Positions 32,401 to 44,309 of a stretch of 64,000 bases of DNA are shown piece after piece. How positions within the stretch are numbered: position 1 is the stretch's first letter; each line of letters begins with the position of its first letter. The position numbers and the translations under genes are program-made. The stretch is taken from contig JACTVC010000018.1 of assembly GCA_018417955.1 (NCBI GenBank), positions 1,116,001 to 1,180,000 of the forward strand, read 5' to 3'. This DNA comes from Laccaria trichodermophora (lineage: Eukaryota > Basidiomycota > Agaricomycetes > Agaricales > Hydnangiaceae). The notes under the pieces are model-generated. The model was not told where the DNA came from. It did not search any database and saw nothing but the letters and a program-made list of their open reading frames with translations.

Positions 32401-34970
32401 AGGGACGAGCACGGAGCGGAGGTCATGGAGATTGACGTAGATGAAGTGGAGGGGGAGGAGAAGAGGGAGACGGGGGAGAGTGAGAAGGCGGCTGAGGGAC
32501 AAGTCAAGGGGGTCCTTTCCTTGACGACGACATCGGAAGTGACGATTAAAGCAAAGTCGACACCGAAATCCACGCCTGCGGTGTCGAAACCTGCTTCGGG
32601 GACCAACACGCCGATCTTACCATCCAGTCCCTCCTCGGCCTCATCGTTGACAGCAGCGAAGAATGGGGTGCTGCCAGCTGAGAAACCCAAGGCGGCGGCT
32701 GTGAAGCTCAAGCGGACCGCTTCCCCAACGCCATCAGTTAAGAAGGCGAATGCTACACCTCCACCTCCCAACCTCATCCTACCAACATGGGGCGACACCT
32801 TCCATACGGCACCTAGGAACGTCGTTCCTCCACCCCCTCCTCCATCACACGGTAGGGGGGACAACACTTCGGTAGGAGGCAAGTTGCTTGGGAAGACGAT
32901 CAAGTTTGTTAGTGGGGTTTTGTTCGCTAATGACACACCTGTGATGTCGGCCAAAGGGAAGGAACGGGAACGGGAGACTGTTGAAAGTTTGTTGGAGAAG
33001 GAGAGGAGGGAGAGGTTTGTGGGGATTGGGAGGGAGTTGCCTAAGGCTTGGGGGGTGTTGAGGGCTGCTGGGTGGGACGTTGATCCAGGGACGGGGGCTG
33101 CTTCTTCGGCAGGTAGAGAGAGTTTGGGGGGTGATGTGGACGGAGGTTTGGATATGTCGGATGTGTTGAGGGGGTGTAAGCGTGTTGTTGTGATTGGGGT
33201 GCATGGGTGGTTTCCGGGTTAGTTTGCTTTCTTTCCTTTTGATCTTTGGAGTGTTCTGATTGGGTGATGTAGGTACTATTATGCGAACTGTCATTGGCGA
33301 GGTCAGTACAATGAGTCTTTCTCTTTTCGTCGCCGTTGTTCCCCGATGTTGAGCTGACCCCCGTTTTTCGCAATTTTCGCACAGCCTACAGGAACGAGCC
33401 CTAAATTTGTGAACATGACTGTTCAAGCGCTTCAAGATTTCGAGGACACGCATGGGGTGAAGCTTGAGAAGATCACAAAGGTGCCACTCGAGGGTGATGG
33501 GACGATCGACTATCGCGTTGATAAGTGAGTTGATATCCGTTTGAGGGAGTTACTCGGGGTGCATCTGATCTTATCTTCCCTCGTGCAGGCTATACACCAA
33601 CCTCAAGGCAAACGAGGAATGGATGGCCGATCTTCACGCAGCGGATGCCATTTTCATCTCGACACATTCTCAGGGCTGCGTGGTGTCAACGCATCTGTTG
33701 GACAGGCTTATACGAGATAAGCATATCCGGCCGCCGCGAGATTCTGTTTCTGTTATTGGGGCAGACTCCTTTCCTTCCTCCGTTGGGATTGATCTGCCAC
33801 CTGACATGAAGCCCCAGCGGATATGCTGCCTTGCGCTTTGCGGTATTCATCATGGCCCTTTGAGGTACTTGGGCAGCAGTACGCTTGTTCAGCCCTATAT
33901 CCAGGTATGCTCCAGTATGAATCACTGTTTTTTGGATGTCTTATTGGTTCTTTTTCATTAGTACTTTGAATCGTTAGCGGCGCGTGAACTCTTTGAGTTC
34001 CAGGTACGTTCAGGTCTAGTCTTGGCGTTGATCACACGACTTACAACGATCTGGAGCGTAGAACACCGAAAGTGCGGTCTCGAAGGCCTATATTCATGCC
34101 TTGAAAAATGTGCTTGATCACGGGGTACGTTTTTCTATTTTTTTCTTCTTCGTCACGTCGTTCACCTGTCGACATACCTGATGATGATCTGTTAGGTAAA
34201 GATCCTCTACGTGGCTTCCCTGAACGATCAAGTCGTGCCAATCTACTCAGGTTTGTTCACGGCGGTGACTCACCCTTTGGTTTTACGGGCTCTATACATC
34301 GACGGCGTTGCATATCAGTTTGTCTCCATTTCCAATTCTGATTTACTCGGTTAGTTAACATGCCCCCGTCCTCCCTTATTTAATATCTTTAGCTCCTCCG
34401 ATTTTCTTTCGAATCTTCTTGTGCTTCTTCTTCGCATCCGGAATTCGGGGCTTTCTGATAGTGGCCTTCTTGCACATTTGTCGGAGGCCACGGCTGGGTC
34501 CTTGAATGGTGTTGGACATTCAACAGCGTATGACGATGTTGCGACGTATTCGTGAGTATTTTTCATATCGGATATGAATGGCGATCATTACCCTTTTTCT
34601 TCTTTTTTTTAGGCTTGCTGTCAAGTATCTTTTCTTGGCGAACGACGGAACGGATGGGCGATCTCAGCTTGACGTTGAGCCTTTCAATGCCAGTCATGAA
34701 CAGAACGATTACGAGGTGAGCCGGCTGGATACCATATGATTCCAACGGATTATTCATGATTGAATGATATAGATTCCCTGGGCGCTGCGGGAGATTTTCG
34801 CGGATGAGCGCGTCGTTCATCTATTTTCCAAGGAGATAACTGAATTGCGAGACGCATTTCGGGAATGGCATCCTAAAACGAGCATTTTACGCGATTTGAA
34901 GCGGAAACTTCAACCTATTCAGAAGCTTCCCTCGCCGTTTTCATCTCTTGGTTCTGTGAGCAAGTTGTAA
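29462..34970 (+). CDS. Large alpha/beta-hydrolase, YML020W/YMC020W-like
   Basis: A large, mostly disordered protein with a C-terminal alpha/beta-hydrolase domain, resembling the uncharacterised yeast YML020W family. It starts at ATG 29462 (MSSRSHTRRSSSRTTSTS). The first 800 or so residues are rich in Pro, Ser and Thr: the exon ending at about 30770, then several mini-exons (30830-30865, 31155-31190, 31295-31333), then a long exon 31595-33221. The catalytic part follows: KRVVVIGVHGWFPG (oxyanion region), TIMRTVIGE, FVNMTVQALQDFEDTHGVKL, and FISTHSQGCVVSTHLL with the nucleophile Ser. Then come RICCLALCGIHHGPLRYLGS, KILYVASLNDQVVPIYSGLF (likely catalytic Asp), LAVKYLFLANDG and IPWALREIFADERVVHLF, with a TAA at 34970. 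Small exons between 33920 and 34820 were read but not all measured. The substrate is unknown. A dead inverted copy of the 5' end is at 24.0-24.8 kb. Confidence 0.85.
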
Positions 34971-36909
34971 CCTTTTATTTAGACATCATTTTCCATATAC
35001 ACGCGTCTATTACACCATCCCATACTCATTTACAACGAAATTTGCATATAACTACAATCGCAACAGTGACTCACCACCTAACACATTTTCGACATGGCTT
35101 GACTACGAGAGTTCTGGAATATACCAGCCGTGTCAATATATCCATATCATAGACCCAAAGAGTGGGGAAAATCGGGTCAGGACTGCTTACAATACAAGGT
35201 TTTACCATGGCAATACGGAAAAAGTCGAGGCACTTCAGCTGGCAAAGGGAGGTGCTACTCGTTACTACTTGACTCATGCACATATTTAATTTAAAGAATA
35301 AACAAGTCGCGCGGTATCAAATTTCAACAACATCGCGACGCTTGGACTTTGCCTTTGACTAACATAAAATAAAATGTTAGAATCAAACAGCTCATATTTA
35401 GGGCTTCTAGCTAACAAGGACCGCTTTATTCAAAACGCGTCCGTTTTAGGTATCCAAGTGTTGAAACGGGTGATATCACGTGGTGCAAAAAGGAGTCGCT
35501 GCACATACGCAGAATACATAGATAGACGAACGTTGCGCGCTGGTAACCCAGAGGGACACATCTGAGAAAATGCACAGAGAGGCTTTGTGTTATTGATGTG
35601 GTGTTTCAGCGTAAGATTGCCGGATAGGATTTGCTTCCGTATTTGATAACGAATGGCAATCAAACGTTGGTGTTGACGACTCCAGTTGAACCCACTCGTG
35701 TAAATCCTGCAATATTGTGGGCGTAGAGAGAAAGCACACGGGACTCATGAGTGCGACTTCGGAGCCTCTAAAATCTTCTAAATGACGTCCCTTCTCCTGA
35801 TCAACTTGTGGATAATGCAAGGGCCGATCACGGAGATAAGCTTTCGCCTGCAGAGTTGTTTGACGCCCATATCTGATATCTACAGACCTTACATATGAAC
35901 GGAATTAAATTCATGAACGGTTCTGCCATAAATAAAGTGTATTCTCTGCCAAGTTACCAACACCATGCATACTCCCTTCCTTCTCAGACTCCTTAGAGCT
36001 TTTCCCGTTTGGTCGGAGAAGTATTAATAACTGCCAGTAGACGAGGTACGGAGTTAAGAGATACTAGCTAGCGCCTCGAGCTCACCCCCCAGAAATGTCA
36101 TCGGGAAGCACGGGTGAGTCCGACGGGTGTGCCTGATTGCGAAAGGCGTCTGACATTGTCTGTCCATTGATCAGCCGCGACAACGCACTTCAGCTGAATG
36201 TTCCATTCTTCGCCAAATACTTCCCCGGCGACTCTGAGAATAATAGGATCTCGATTGAATACGCCCAACATTTTGTTGAAGCAAGGATGTTGAACAGCAG
36301 GCTCTAAACAGACCTGAAGCTTGTGATACTCAAAATGAGCTCATTACATTCAGTTAAGACCAACAGGAGTTTGCGATCGTACGGTTACTGGGAAACTTGC
36401 CGGGGCCGGACTTCTATGGAACAGCGTTGGAACAGCGATAGGCAACCTTTAGGTGACCAGGTAACCGTCACCCGTGTACAGAATTTCAGACAGCTGCCAT
36501 CCCAACGCCCGTCAGATTTGTAGATAATGGGGTGCTTCACGGGAGAGTCTGATGAGTAGTTGCAAAGTAGTTGAATCGTGATTCGCGACAATAAGGCGAA
36601 GTTTGATCCCGAGTTTCCGGACAGATAGCGGGTACAAGAAAATAGCCCGGGTTTGAATCCGGCATTTCTTCTTTTGGCATTAGAATTGAGTCCATTCTTA
36701 TACAAAACTATAAAGCGCCGTTGTGTATGCAATGTCATCTAACCGAAGCCTTCATCTTCTACCCCCTTTTATTTGATACCTCATGCCAGCACCAGAAGTT
36801 GTTTCGTACAAGGTCGATAATATTAATCGTCCAGCTCTTGGACATGTGTTCGTATGCCGTCTCCAGCCTCCAGGCCGGTATATTTACGCGTCATTGCGAC
36901 AGGAACTTG
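34971..36909. other. Mostly intergenic; one possible minus-strand exon at 36098-36313
   Basis: Nearly 2 kb with no complete gene. One segment looks coding: on the minus strand, behind a CTTCAG acceptor at 36313, a 72-codon frame reads PAVQHPCFNKMLGVFN, RDPIILRVAGEVFGEEWNIQ and LKCVVAADQWTDNV before a TGA at 36098. I do not recognise the family and could not find its other exons. The minus frame 36385-36738 upstream of it might belong to the same gene. Confidence 0.35.
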
Positions 36910-37580
36910 ATGATCGACACTTTTATTGCAAATGCGACCGTCGACGAGTAAGCAATCCCACCCAAGACTTCCGCGAGATGTAATAATTCTATACCAGTCT
37001 GCGATCTATCGTGAGGCATTTGCTCGCAGCAGGACCGCCAGGCGTTGCCCCGGCGTTTGCAAATGCTGCTCGTTCTCGACTGCGACACACCAATACCAAA
37101 GCGCTCCCCAACTCCTATTCCCTTTTCCGTCGACAATCGCACAATATGAAATTTACGGCGCCAACGGAGCTACTTCGCGACACTTTGGCTAATGTTCGGT
37201 CCCTGTATGGGGCGGGAATGGGATTTCGCAGTTTGTCAATTCTAGCTACAATTGTGAGGGCAACCCTGGGTCTCCGATGGGAGGAGGAAGGCGACATGGC
37301 GGATATCCTTGCCGTGATTGACGTTGACATAGGGCAAGCGATTCAAGTGAGTATTCATTTCCTTTGTTTTTTTGTGGAAGACGCGGTCTGATTGGCGTAA
37401 TTCTCCCAGAGTTCGAAAGAAGAGGTGGAGGGAGGCCGTCTTCACGACTTTGCGTCAGCACGGGAAATTGTCCACGACTTACGATCCGCCATCAGCGATA
37501 GTCTGGCGGACGTTCAAACTTGGGGGGGAGAATTTCCGTTCGACCGAGCGTTAGCTAGCCTACAATATTGGAAACTATAA
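36910..37580 (+). CDS. Conserved fungal protein of unknown function, 185 aa
   Basis: Exons 36910-36947, 36998-37346 and 37410-37580 (introns 50 and 63 nt) join into 558 nt. The product starts MIDTFIANATVDDLRSIV and continues with LLAAGPPGVAPAFANAARSR, ALPNSYSLFRRQ, LANVRSLYGAGMGFRSLSIL, LRWEEEGDMADILAVIDVDI and QAIQ|SSKEEVEGGR, ending FPFDRALASLQYWKL. It is largely helical and soluble, with no signal peptide or membrane segment. I recall similar proteins annotated only as hypothetical in mushroom genomes and cannot name a domain. Longer upstream frames exist but in other phases; the chosen ATG is the one that splices correctly. Confidence 0.7.
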
Positions 37581-38446
37581 TGGTGGTAAACACAAGTATC
37601 TGTAGATAATAATGATAATGACAAGGACACCCAGCCGAATTTTTACGAAAATGTGACATGAGTGTCAAATGAGTGTCAAGAGGCATCGGTTTTTCTTTAT
37701 TGTGAAAGCCATGTCGAGTTCCTGTTGTGGGCGGTACGGAGTGGATGTAGTAATTCCTACTTTCAAAGAAGTTGAACGCGGTCGGAGGATAGCGTCATTC
37801 CACAATTTTTTTTCTGCACACGACTGCCGCTTTTCAAAATGAGGTTAACAATAGCACCATACTTATTCACCCTTCCTTTTCTCCATTTAATTCGTGTTCG
37901 TACCTCGGCTCATCATTATTGTTCGGTGTCGGCGTAGTGTTTTCGTTTGATGCTCTCCATTCTTCAGCAAGGAACAATAAGTAAAACTTGAATACCATGT
38001 CTGTAAATTTGCGGTAAATGGAGACTCGCTACTTATAGTAGTTATGAACACGGAACGGCAAATTGACGGCAAAGAGATTCTTTTAGATCGCGGATCATTG
38101 CGATTCGGAGGTGATACATAGCCAATAAGGCCAAATCCACTCCTTGATCATTCACCCTCAGTTTTCCTGCTTCTACCTGCTTCATTTCATCTTCTTCCGG
38201 ACCATGTCGTTTACCTAGTTCCTTGATTTGTATCACCTGCACACGGTGTGCCTCTCGCTAACCAACTTCGATCGCAATCCGAATGTCCCATATATGTCTG
38301 TGGAATGGCGAACTACTAGGTTGCCATAAGTTTCTTGTCCTTTATGCTTGAATAGGACTCCTCTGATTTGTCCCCATGGTAGATGGGAGGTTGAATAATG
38401 CGCCAAGGCGGTCGCAATGGGCGAAGAACAGGTATGTTCGCAGACA
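37581..38446. other. Intergenic between convergent genes, no gene recognised
   Basis: The 3' flanks of the 185-aa gene (+) and the multi-pass membrane gene (-). Short frames on both strands lack any motif. Confidence 0.5.
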
Positions 38447-39631
38447 TCATACCCCAGGCGACGATGGTCCCTCAATCTCTTCCCACTCTTCATCCTCCAG
38501 ATTCTCATCAGTCGACCCTCCAACCATAACATGCCCAGCACGGATCGCCCACCGTTCCCTGAGCACAATAACACCGCGGACCAAACAGAATATTATAATC
38601 TCCCCAACCGCAATGCCTACGATATATGCTGCGACTTTTCCGTGTTGCTTTTGCGGGTCTAGGAACGAGTACGCTGGAATGCGACTTGTTAGAATGCGTG
38701 AGAGGAGGGAGGGGTGAGGGACAAACAGTAAAAGCCCTGGGTTGCATGCGTAATATATGCGATACCAAGATAGCCTGCGAGGAACAACAGACCAAATGGC
38801 AGGGTTAACCATGGGGCTGGCGGGGAATTCGTAAGAAGAATCTCGAACAGGGCGAAAACGGTGTTGAGAGCGTGAACGGATGTTGCGTCCCAAGCTGTAG
38901 ATGAAGTGAGGAAAATGATTGCAATATAAAGAGAAGGGCCGAACATGAGTATACTGTTTCAAAAGTAGACGGGCTTGAGAGTAACGCCCAAAACACAACG
39001 GTCACCAAAATCGCTAGATGGATGGAGAAGATGAGCAATGAAAAGCAGGAGAAGGAATAAAGGCGTACGAAAAGTCACAACTGTTGATTGCAGCACCACG
39101 TGCATGCAACGAAGGACACCTGGCTGACGCTGAAGTGGGTATCCCACCCCTGCCCCGGCTTTCTTCCACCGACGATAATAAGAGAAGGTTTGAACCCCAG
39201 AGGCCCAGAAATATGCACATATCCCGATGTACGAAAGATGGGTGAAATAGGAGAAATAACTGTTGGTCACCGTAAGTTTCACTGGAGGTTATGGAGGGAA
39301 TCATATAGTGAAGCTTAAGGATGAACCTCAAGCCCCGCCCCGATCGAAAAGTTAAGGGAGGGGGCGCAATATCGCTGAACGAAAATGGGGAGAACTCGGA
39401 TGGATTGACTGAAGGGGAGAAAAACAATGATACGTACCTGTCTGCGGTTCCCAACTTCGTTCCTTCCCATGCCAATGAAAATATAAGAGCGAATGTTGTG
39501 TAGAATGCGACAATCAACCGAAGGATTGCGAGTATGAATGGGGAGGAAATCACTGGCGAGGTGACAAGTTTGTGCGCTGGGTCAAACGGTGACGCGGCTC
39601 CCAGGCTTTTGAGGAAACTGAATCGAGACAT
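38447..39631 (-). CDS. Multi-pass membrane protein of unknown function
   Basis: About six or seven helices. The layout (an inner HALNTVFALFEILLTN motif followed by a helix pair and YITHATQGFY) is reminiscent of the FAR-17a/AIG1 and Rolling-stone group, but this assignment is tentative. It starts at ATG 39631 (MSRFSFLKSLGAASPFDPAH). Then come a first helix (FILAILRLIVAFYTTFALIF), SYFSYFTHLSYIGICAYFWA, GYPLQRQPGVLRCMHVVLQS, ILVTVVFWALLSSPSTFETV, SVHALNTVFALFEILLTN, a helix pair, SYSFLDPQKQHGKVAAYIVG and an acidic tail ending EWEEIEGPSSPGV. The donor GTTCGG at about 38923 gives the correct frame into SVHALN. The exon joins between 39440 and 39270 were not resolved. Confidence 0.7.
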
Positions 39632-40674
39632 AGAGCGTCGCAAATTGCTAGCAAGGAAGAAGATGGTGTAGGAGGGAACGAGTTGTGTGAAGCCGTCTTG
39701 AGTGGCAGAGTTCGGAGCTTTATGGACGAAACGGCACGACTAGCACTAAGGGAGCGAAATGTGGAAAGAGTGGAGTTATAACGAGTGACAGTGCCAAAGG
39801 TCGATAAGACAAGAAGAGGGGCTATAACGGCAGAGGGACAGTAAGGAGGAAGAGGGTACAAGGCTGAAATGGGACGAAGCGCAAAGCGGGAGAGGAAAAT
39901 GATAAAAAGCTGCCCAAGCGAATGCTTTGTGCAGAGTGTTGGGAGCGGAGGCAAGTGAGAATGGGGAAATTTCGAAAACGAGTGAGTTGGATGATGTGGC
40001 GGTCAGGGTCCCCTGTTGTCGGCTAAAATGCGCCTACATTACGACATGACACCGTCGTCAAGTTCCTGCCCGTTGTCTGCATATGACGAGCAGATATGAT
40101 GAACAGTTAGCCTGAGTATATGACGAGAAAATTTAAATCCACACCAGTGCCATCGTTGATGCAACGTTGATGCATCTGCACCGATTAGAACTGTTTGGTA
40201 CCGTTGCAGCAACCGTAAGGAGAGACGATAGCTTTCCTCCAGCGACTACATACCATTATTATCGTGATCCCATCCCCATACCCCGACTTTACTGGCTTCA
40301 CTGAGATGATGGAACAAGCTTAGGAAGGTGTCCACCTTGGTCAAATTTCAACTGATCTCTACGACCGTGAGAATATCTTGGCAGGAGCTTGATTCTTGCT
40401 TGATTGGAATCTCCTCAGTCGGATACGTTGGAACTTTCGTGGAAGCTAGTCAAGATCGTGCGTTTTCTTGCTAGACCTTTGAAATTTGATCACGCATCCG
40501 TTTCTCGCGAGCAGTACACCTGGCTCATTCAACACACGTGCCGTCTTGAAGCTCTAATCTGATGTCCCTTGATACGCTTATGTCTCAGGATCCAACGTTT
40601 TATCGGGTGAGCAGGTCCAAGTGTCTCAAGGATATAAATTGAGTATGGGCCATTGGAGTCAATGGCATACTGGG
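39632..40674. other. Intergenic between divergent genes, no gene recognised
   Basis: The shared upstream region of the multi-pass membrane gene (-) and the GDSL esterase gene (+). A minus-strand frame at 39550-39954 overlaps the start of the membrane gene and looks like upstream sequence. GATATAAATT at 40631-40640 could be a TATA element of the esterase but lies only 35 bases before the chosen ATG. Confidence 0.45.
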
Positions 40675-41976
40675 ATGCTTTTTCTTCGCTCCATCTCGCC
40701 GTTCCCCCTCGTTTTTCTCATTGATTACAGCGTCGCGCTTTTGGTTCAAGCAGGCCTCCCAACTCGAAACGACGGTATTCACCTCGCCGTACATCCACGC
40801 TGCGGTCCTCTCTCCGGGAACACGACAAATTTCAATGGTGGTATCAGCCCCTGGACCCTTGAGACCATTGTTGCATTTGGGGTGAGTTTTCTTCCCAGTG
40901 TCGTATGTTAGTATTTCCGACACCATCTCGGCGCTCGCTGATTAGGACAGCTACACCGATGGTGGAAAATCGGATGGATCACCCCTTTCACCTGCAGTTG
41001 TGGTACCACCCAGTACATTGGCTGGCGGTCGATCTACGAATGGCTTGACGTGGATAGAGGGTATCGCCAATGACTTTAGCGCAACTTTGAAGGATTATGC
41101 GGTAGGTTCCAACCTTGCTCTATGTGTCGAGCCAAACAAATCTCATTCGGAATACCAAGCAATCGGGAGCATGTACGGACCTTTCATTATGGCCCAGTAA
41201 TCCAAAGAAGGTCGATTTCCTGGGACAGAGTGAGCACGCAATTGCGGCCACTGATTTTCGTCTAATTCCGCGCATGAAGTGGAGACTTTCCTGGGTCAAG
41301 CCAATAGCCTTGACCCTGAAACCACGCTCTACGCCATCTTCTTCGGCATCAAGTGAGGTTACGACTTGAACTCTCATTCTCAGAAGAACCCATCTGATAA
41401 TTTTGTCATAGCGACTATCTCGCATCCCTCAGTAAGTTCATTCACATTTCGAGGAAGGTTTCGCGCTTGATCGCCATTATTTCTACTAAATCAAGTCGAT
41501 GGAGATCACATGCAAGCTGCAGCTCAAGTAATCCTCGAACAAATCAAAATACTCTCTAGCCCGCCCACCAATGCACGCTTATTCTTGGTCACTGACGTCT
41601 ACGGTCGCGGAACCTCTTCAGGCCCAGGAGAAGCTTACAAACAGATCGTGTTCAATGGCTTGAATGAATTACATGACCCTCCAATGAACTTGAAGGTTTC
41701 CTACGTCGATTTTTCAGCCATATGGTCTGGAGTTCTGGGTTCTAATCCAGGATACATAGCCTTTGGGTACACGAGCACAGATGCATGTAATGCGATGTGC
41801 GACGATCCAGAACATTACTTTTATTGGATTCCTGGGTACGTTAGTTCGAAGTTATGTTTAGTACTTAGGGTTTAACCGGGATGCATTGCAGCCATCCTTC
41901 AAAAGAGACCATGAGAATCATGGCTGATTATGTTGAAGAGGTGTGGTGGTTCTGTAGGGTGCCAGAGGAGCGTTAG
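40675..41976 (+). CDS. Secreted GDSL/SGNH-type esterase, 316 aa, seven exons
   Basis: A hydrolase of the SGNH family, likely acting on acylated carbohydrates or lipids outside the cell. Exons 40675-40881, 40946-41101, 41160-41229, 41280-41352, 41412-41431, 41496-41835 and 41892-41976 join into 951 nt. The N-terminus is a probable signal peptide (MLFLRSISPFPLVFLIDYSV), then LAVHPRCGPLSGN. Catalytic blocks: IVAFGDSYTDGGKSDGS (block I, nucleophile Ser), GGRSTNGLTWIEGIA, YAIFFGINDYLASL (block III, GxND), and WIPGHPSKETMRIMADYVEE (block V, His). The GIND motif forms only across a splice junction, which supports the model. An in-frame ATG at 40645 could add ten residues. Confidence 0.88.
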
Positions 41977-42297
41977 GATCGTAGCTGAGGGGCGCCATGC
42001 GGCCCAGGATCGATCAAACCTGCATAAAAAATCTGTCGATGTAATAATGAAGCAAAAAAAAATCCGAGAATTGTGCTCCAATAATGTATCCAAACATTCT
42101 AGAAGTTCACTTATGATGCCTGTCGACAGTAACTGTTGGCTTCACATTCTGTCCTCGAATATATTGCGGCTTGCCCGACGTGAGTTGTAGTCAGAAGTTA
42201 AGGCACGCAGCATGACAAGACCGTGATCGGTCACCGCTCAGCCTTTACATGCACAACATCTAACTAAAACCGGCTCTCTTCAGAGGGCCCGGGCTTC
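41977..42297. other. Intergenic between convergent genes
   Basis: The 3' flanks of the esterase (+) and of DUF6533 copy C (-). No gene or repeat seen. Confidence 0.5.
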
Positions 42298-43828
42298 TAC
42301 CCGTGAACAAAATTCGGGTTCCATTGGTTCTTCGTAATGCGGCCAGACCGGTCTGTAAGTTCCACATTTTTCATATAAAATCGAATGTGAAGGATCACCC
42401 TGCTTGTCAACATGGAATGTAGGCATCGCACAACACTGGTTGTTCAACGGGTGTGAGATTTTTTGTAGCACGAATGAAAAGGGGAGGAGAGACATACGAG
42501 GATAAAATATCCAAGTAGTTCACCTATGCTATCAAATTTAAAAGAATACTCTGAGATTCACGAGGTGACGAACCGAAAGGTTATTAACAACAACCACGTT
42601 GATAGCTGATAAGACTAAAAAGGGGGGTTAGAGACGGCTTCAACAGTACATTGATTTTCACTTTACCAAAGATGCAGATGTAGAATATAATGCCTAGTCG
42701 TCTGAATAAATTTGACTGAAGAAGGATTGGGTTGAGACTCACCGTCGCGGTAAACAACGTGATGAAGTGCACTATGCCCTCCCGATCGATCTGACAATGT
42801 ATTAGATGATGAGCATTTTGCAGGGGAATGGGGACGAACAAGCAGTAATACCGCGAATGAGCAATACCATCAAAAGAACTGGAAGTGCAAAAATCAAGAT
42901 TTACAAATTCTTCATGGTTGGTTGCCCTTACCCGCGTCATATACCATTAACAAAACCCACTGGCAAGTTATGTAGACCAACTTGTTTGAGCCTGTGATAA
43001 AACACCCCTGAAAAGAAGGATAGGGTCTGTCGCTGACTGAAGAAGTCGAAGTTGAGAATGCGAAAAGATTATGAACAGAGCTTGTAACTCACATTCTATG
43101 CCACGTAGGAAAATAGCCATGACCAGGAAGCCAGCAGCAGTCATAGAAAAAAAGAAAACCGATAGCGCCGCTCCTAATCGTCCATTCCGATTCCAAACCG
43201 CCCACGCGCGTAGCGTCAAAATTACTGATGGTAGACCCATTTTAAGTTAATAGAGTCGGAGTAAATGGCGAGACAGACATTCTGACAAGCCAATTCCCGT
43301 AAGTATCAACACTGAATGACAATACGTCAGTAACGCCTTGATGTATGTTCAAACTAAAACTACAATGCGCTTACAGCTCCTGATGATCACGATTATTCTA
43401 CAATGCGACGGGTCTATCGTTGTCGAAAATTGTGCTGGAAAAGCCAGAGGTCAGAATATTATTGCGAGGTCAAGATCTCTCACATACGGACAAAACACAA
43501 CGCGGCTGCATCCAAAAATGGGAGATATCGCTGAGCGATAAACAAAACGTTCATGAGGCTCCAGTTCGATGACCACACCAAGTCCACCTCCATTCCAAGC
43601 GTCAAGAAGTAGTCGTATAAGAACATCGTTGCTCCAGCAACTGTGCAATCCAACATTAAGTAGGTCCAGTTGATTGCCGACTTCAAACCCACCGTAAGAG
43701 CACTATGGGCAATCAGGAATAACCATCAGCTCATTGACGAGCAAAAATCTAATTCAACTGACCGAAACCCGTTGCGTAGCGCTCACATAATCCGAAAATT
43801 GCTTGATCTCTGGGATGAGCGCTTCCAT
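42298..43828 (-). CDS. DUF6533 seven-helix membrane protein, copy C (inverted, intact)
   Basis: A third copy of the gene found at 18793 and 27362, on the opposite strand. The start exon is MEALIPEIKQFSDYVSATQ (ATG at 43828), then the 10-nt micro-exon at 43702-43693, then ATMFLYDYFLTLGMEVDLVW, FIAQRYLPFLDAAALCF, TLRAWAVWNRNGRLGAALSV, HHVVYRDGIIFYICIFVLSA and CLHSMLTSRVILHIRFYMKN, ending NFVHG with TAG at 42298. At first reading the exon after YICIF seemed shifted by five bases. Taking CCTTTTAG as the acceptor restores VLSAINVVVVNNLSVRHL, and the matching acceptor also fits copy B. No two-helix gene accompanies this copy. Confidence 0.82.
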
Positions 43829-44309
43829 AATAGTGCCCTGTTCAGCAGAGGTGGAGGATAAGATGTGATGTATTGGCGGAGTGCCAGTGGTAGGGGTATT
43901 TTATATGATTCCAACTCCACAAACTCTAAATGAAATCAGGAAGCCTCGGAGAGGCTGGGTCCGGCGCATTGTCCAAGCTAATTATTTCTAACCGCGAGGC
44001 CACCGACGCTTGACAGCTGTCCGAAACGAAACATTGTTGGCAGTTGGTTGGCAGGAGCACAAGGATTGATGTCATGAGGTACACGGCGGATATCAGGCCG
44101 GCCATGGACCAGCTTCAGAAGAACAGGGTTTCTTTTTGATGGAATCGAGTTATGTAGACATTCCAAGCTCCTAAAGTTCTTCGTGCTCTACAGAATTGGC
44201 AGAATAAATAAAGATGGGACGAACTCAAGCGCCGCTCACTAGAAACAGATGCTAGTGTGGTACCATAAAAATCCTCTCCGACCTTTTCAAGTAGAATCCT
44301 CATCCCGGC
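43829..44309. promoter_or_regulatory. Upstream region of DUF6533 copy C
   Basis: The first 90 bases match the upstream regions of copies A and B, including a TATA box on the minus strand at 43906-43897 (ATATAAAATACCCCTACCAC). Homology fades beyond about 43920. The rest is the 3' flank of the SLC35F6-like gene; no further gene seen. Confidence 0.55.

Noticed and set aside
36640..36670. tRNA-like T-arm word GGGTTTGAATCC
   Set aside because: The flanking bases do not form a T-stem and no matching acceptor or anticodon arms are present.
42600..42640. Apparent 5-bp frameshift in DUF6533 copy C (AACCCCCC TTTTAG)
   Set aside because: Moving the acceptor to the CCTTTTAG site restores the frame, and the corresponding acceptor also fits copies A and B; copy C is intact here.
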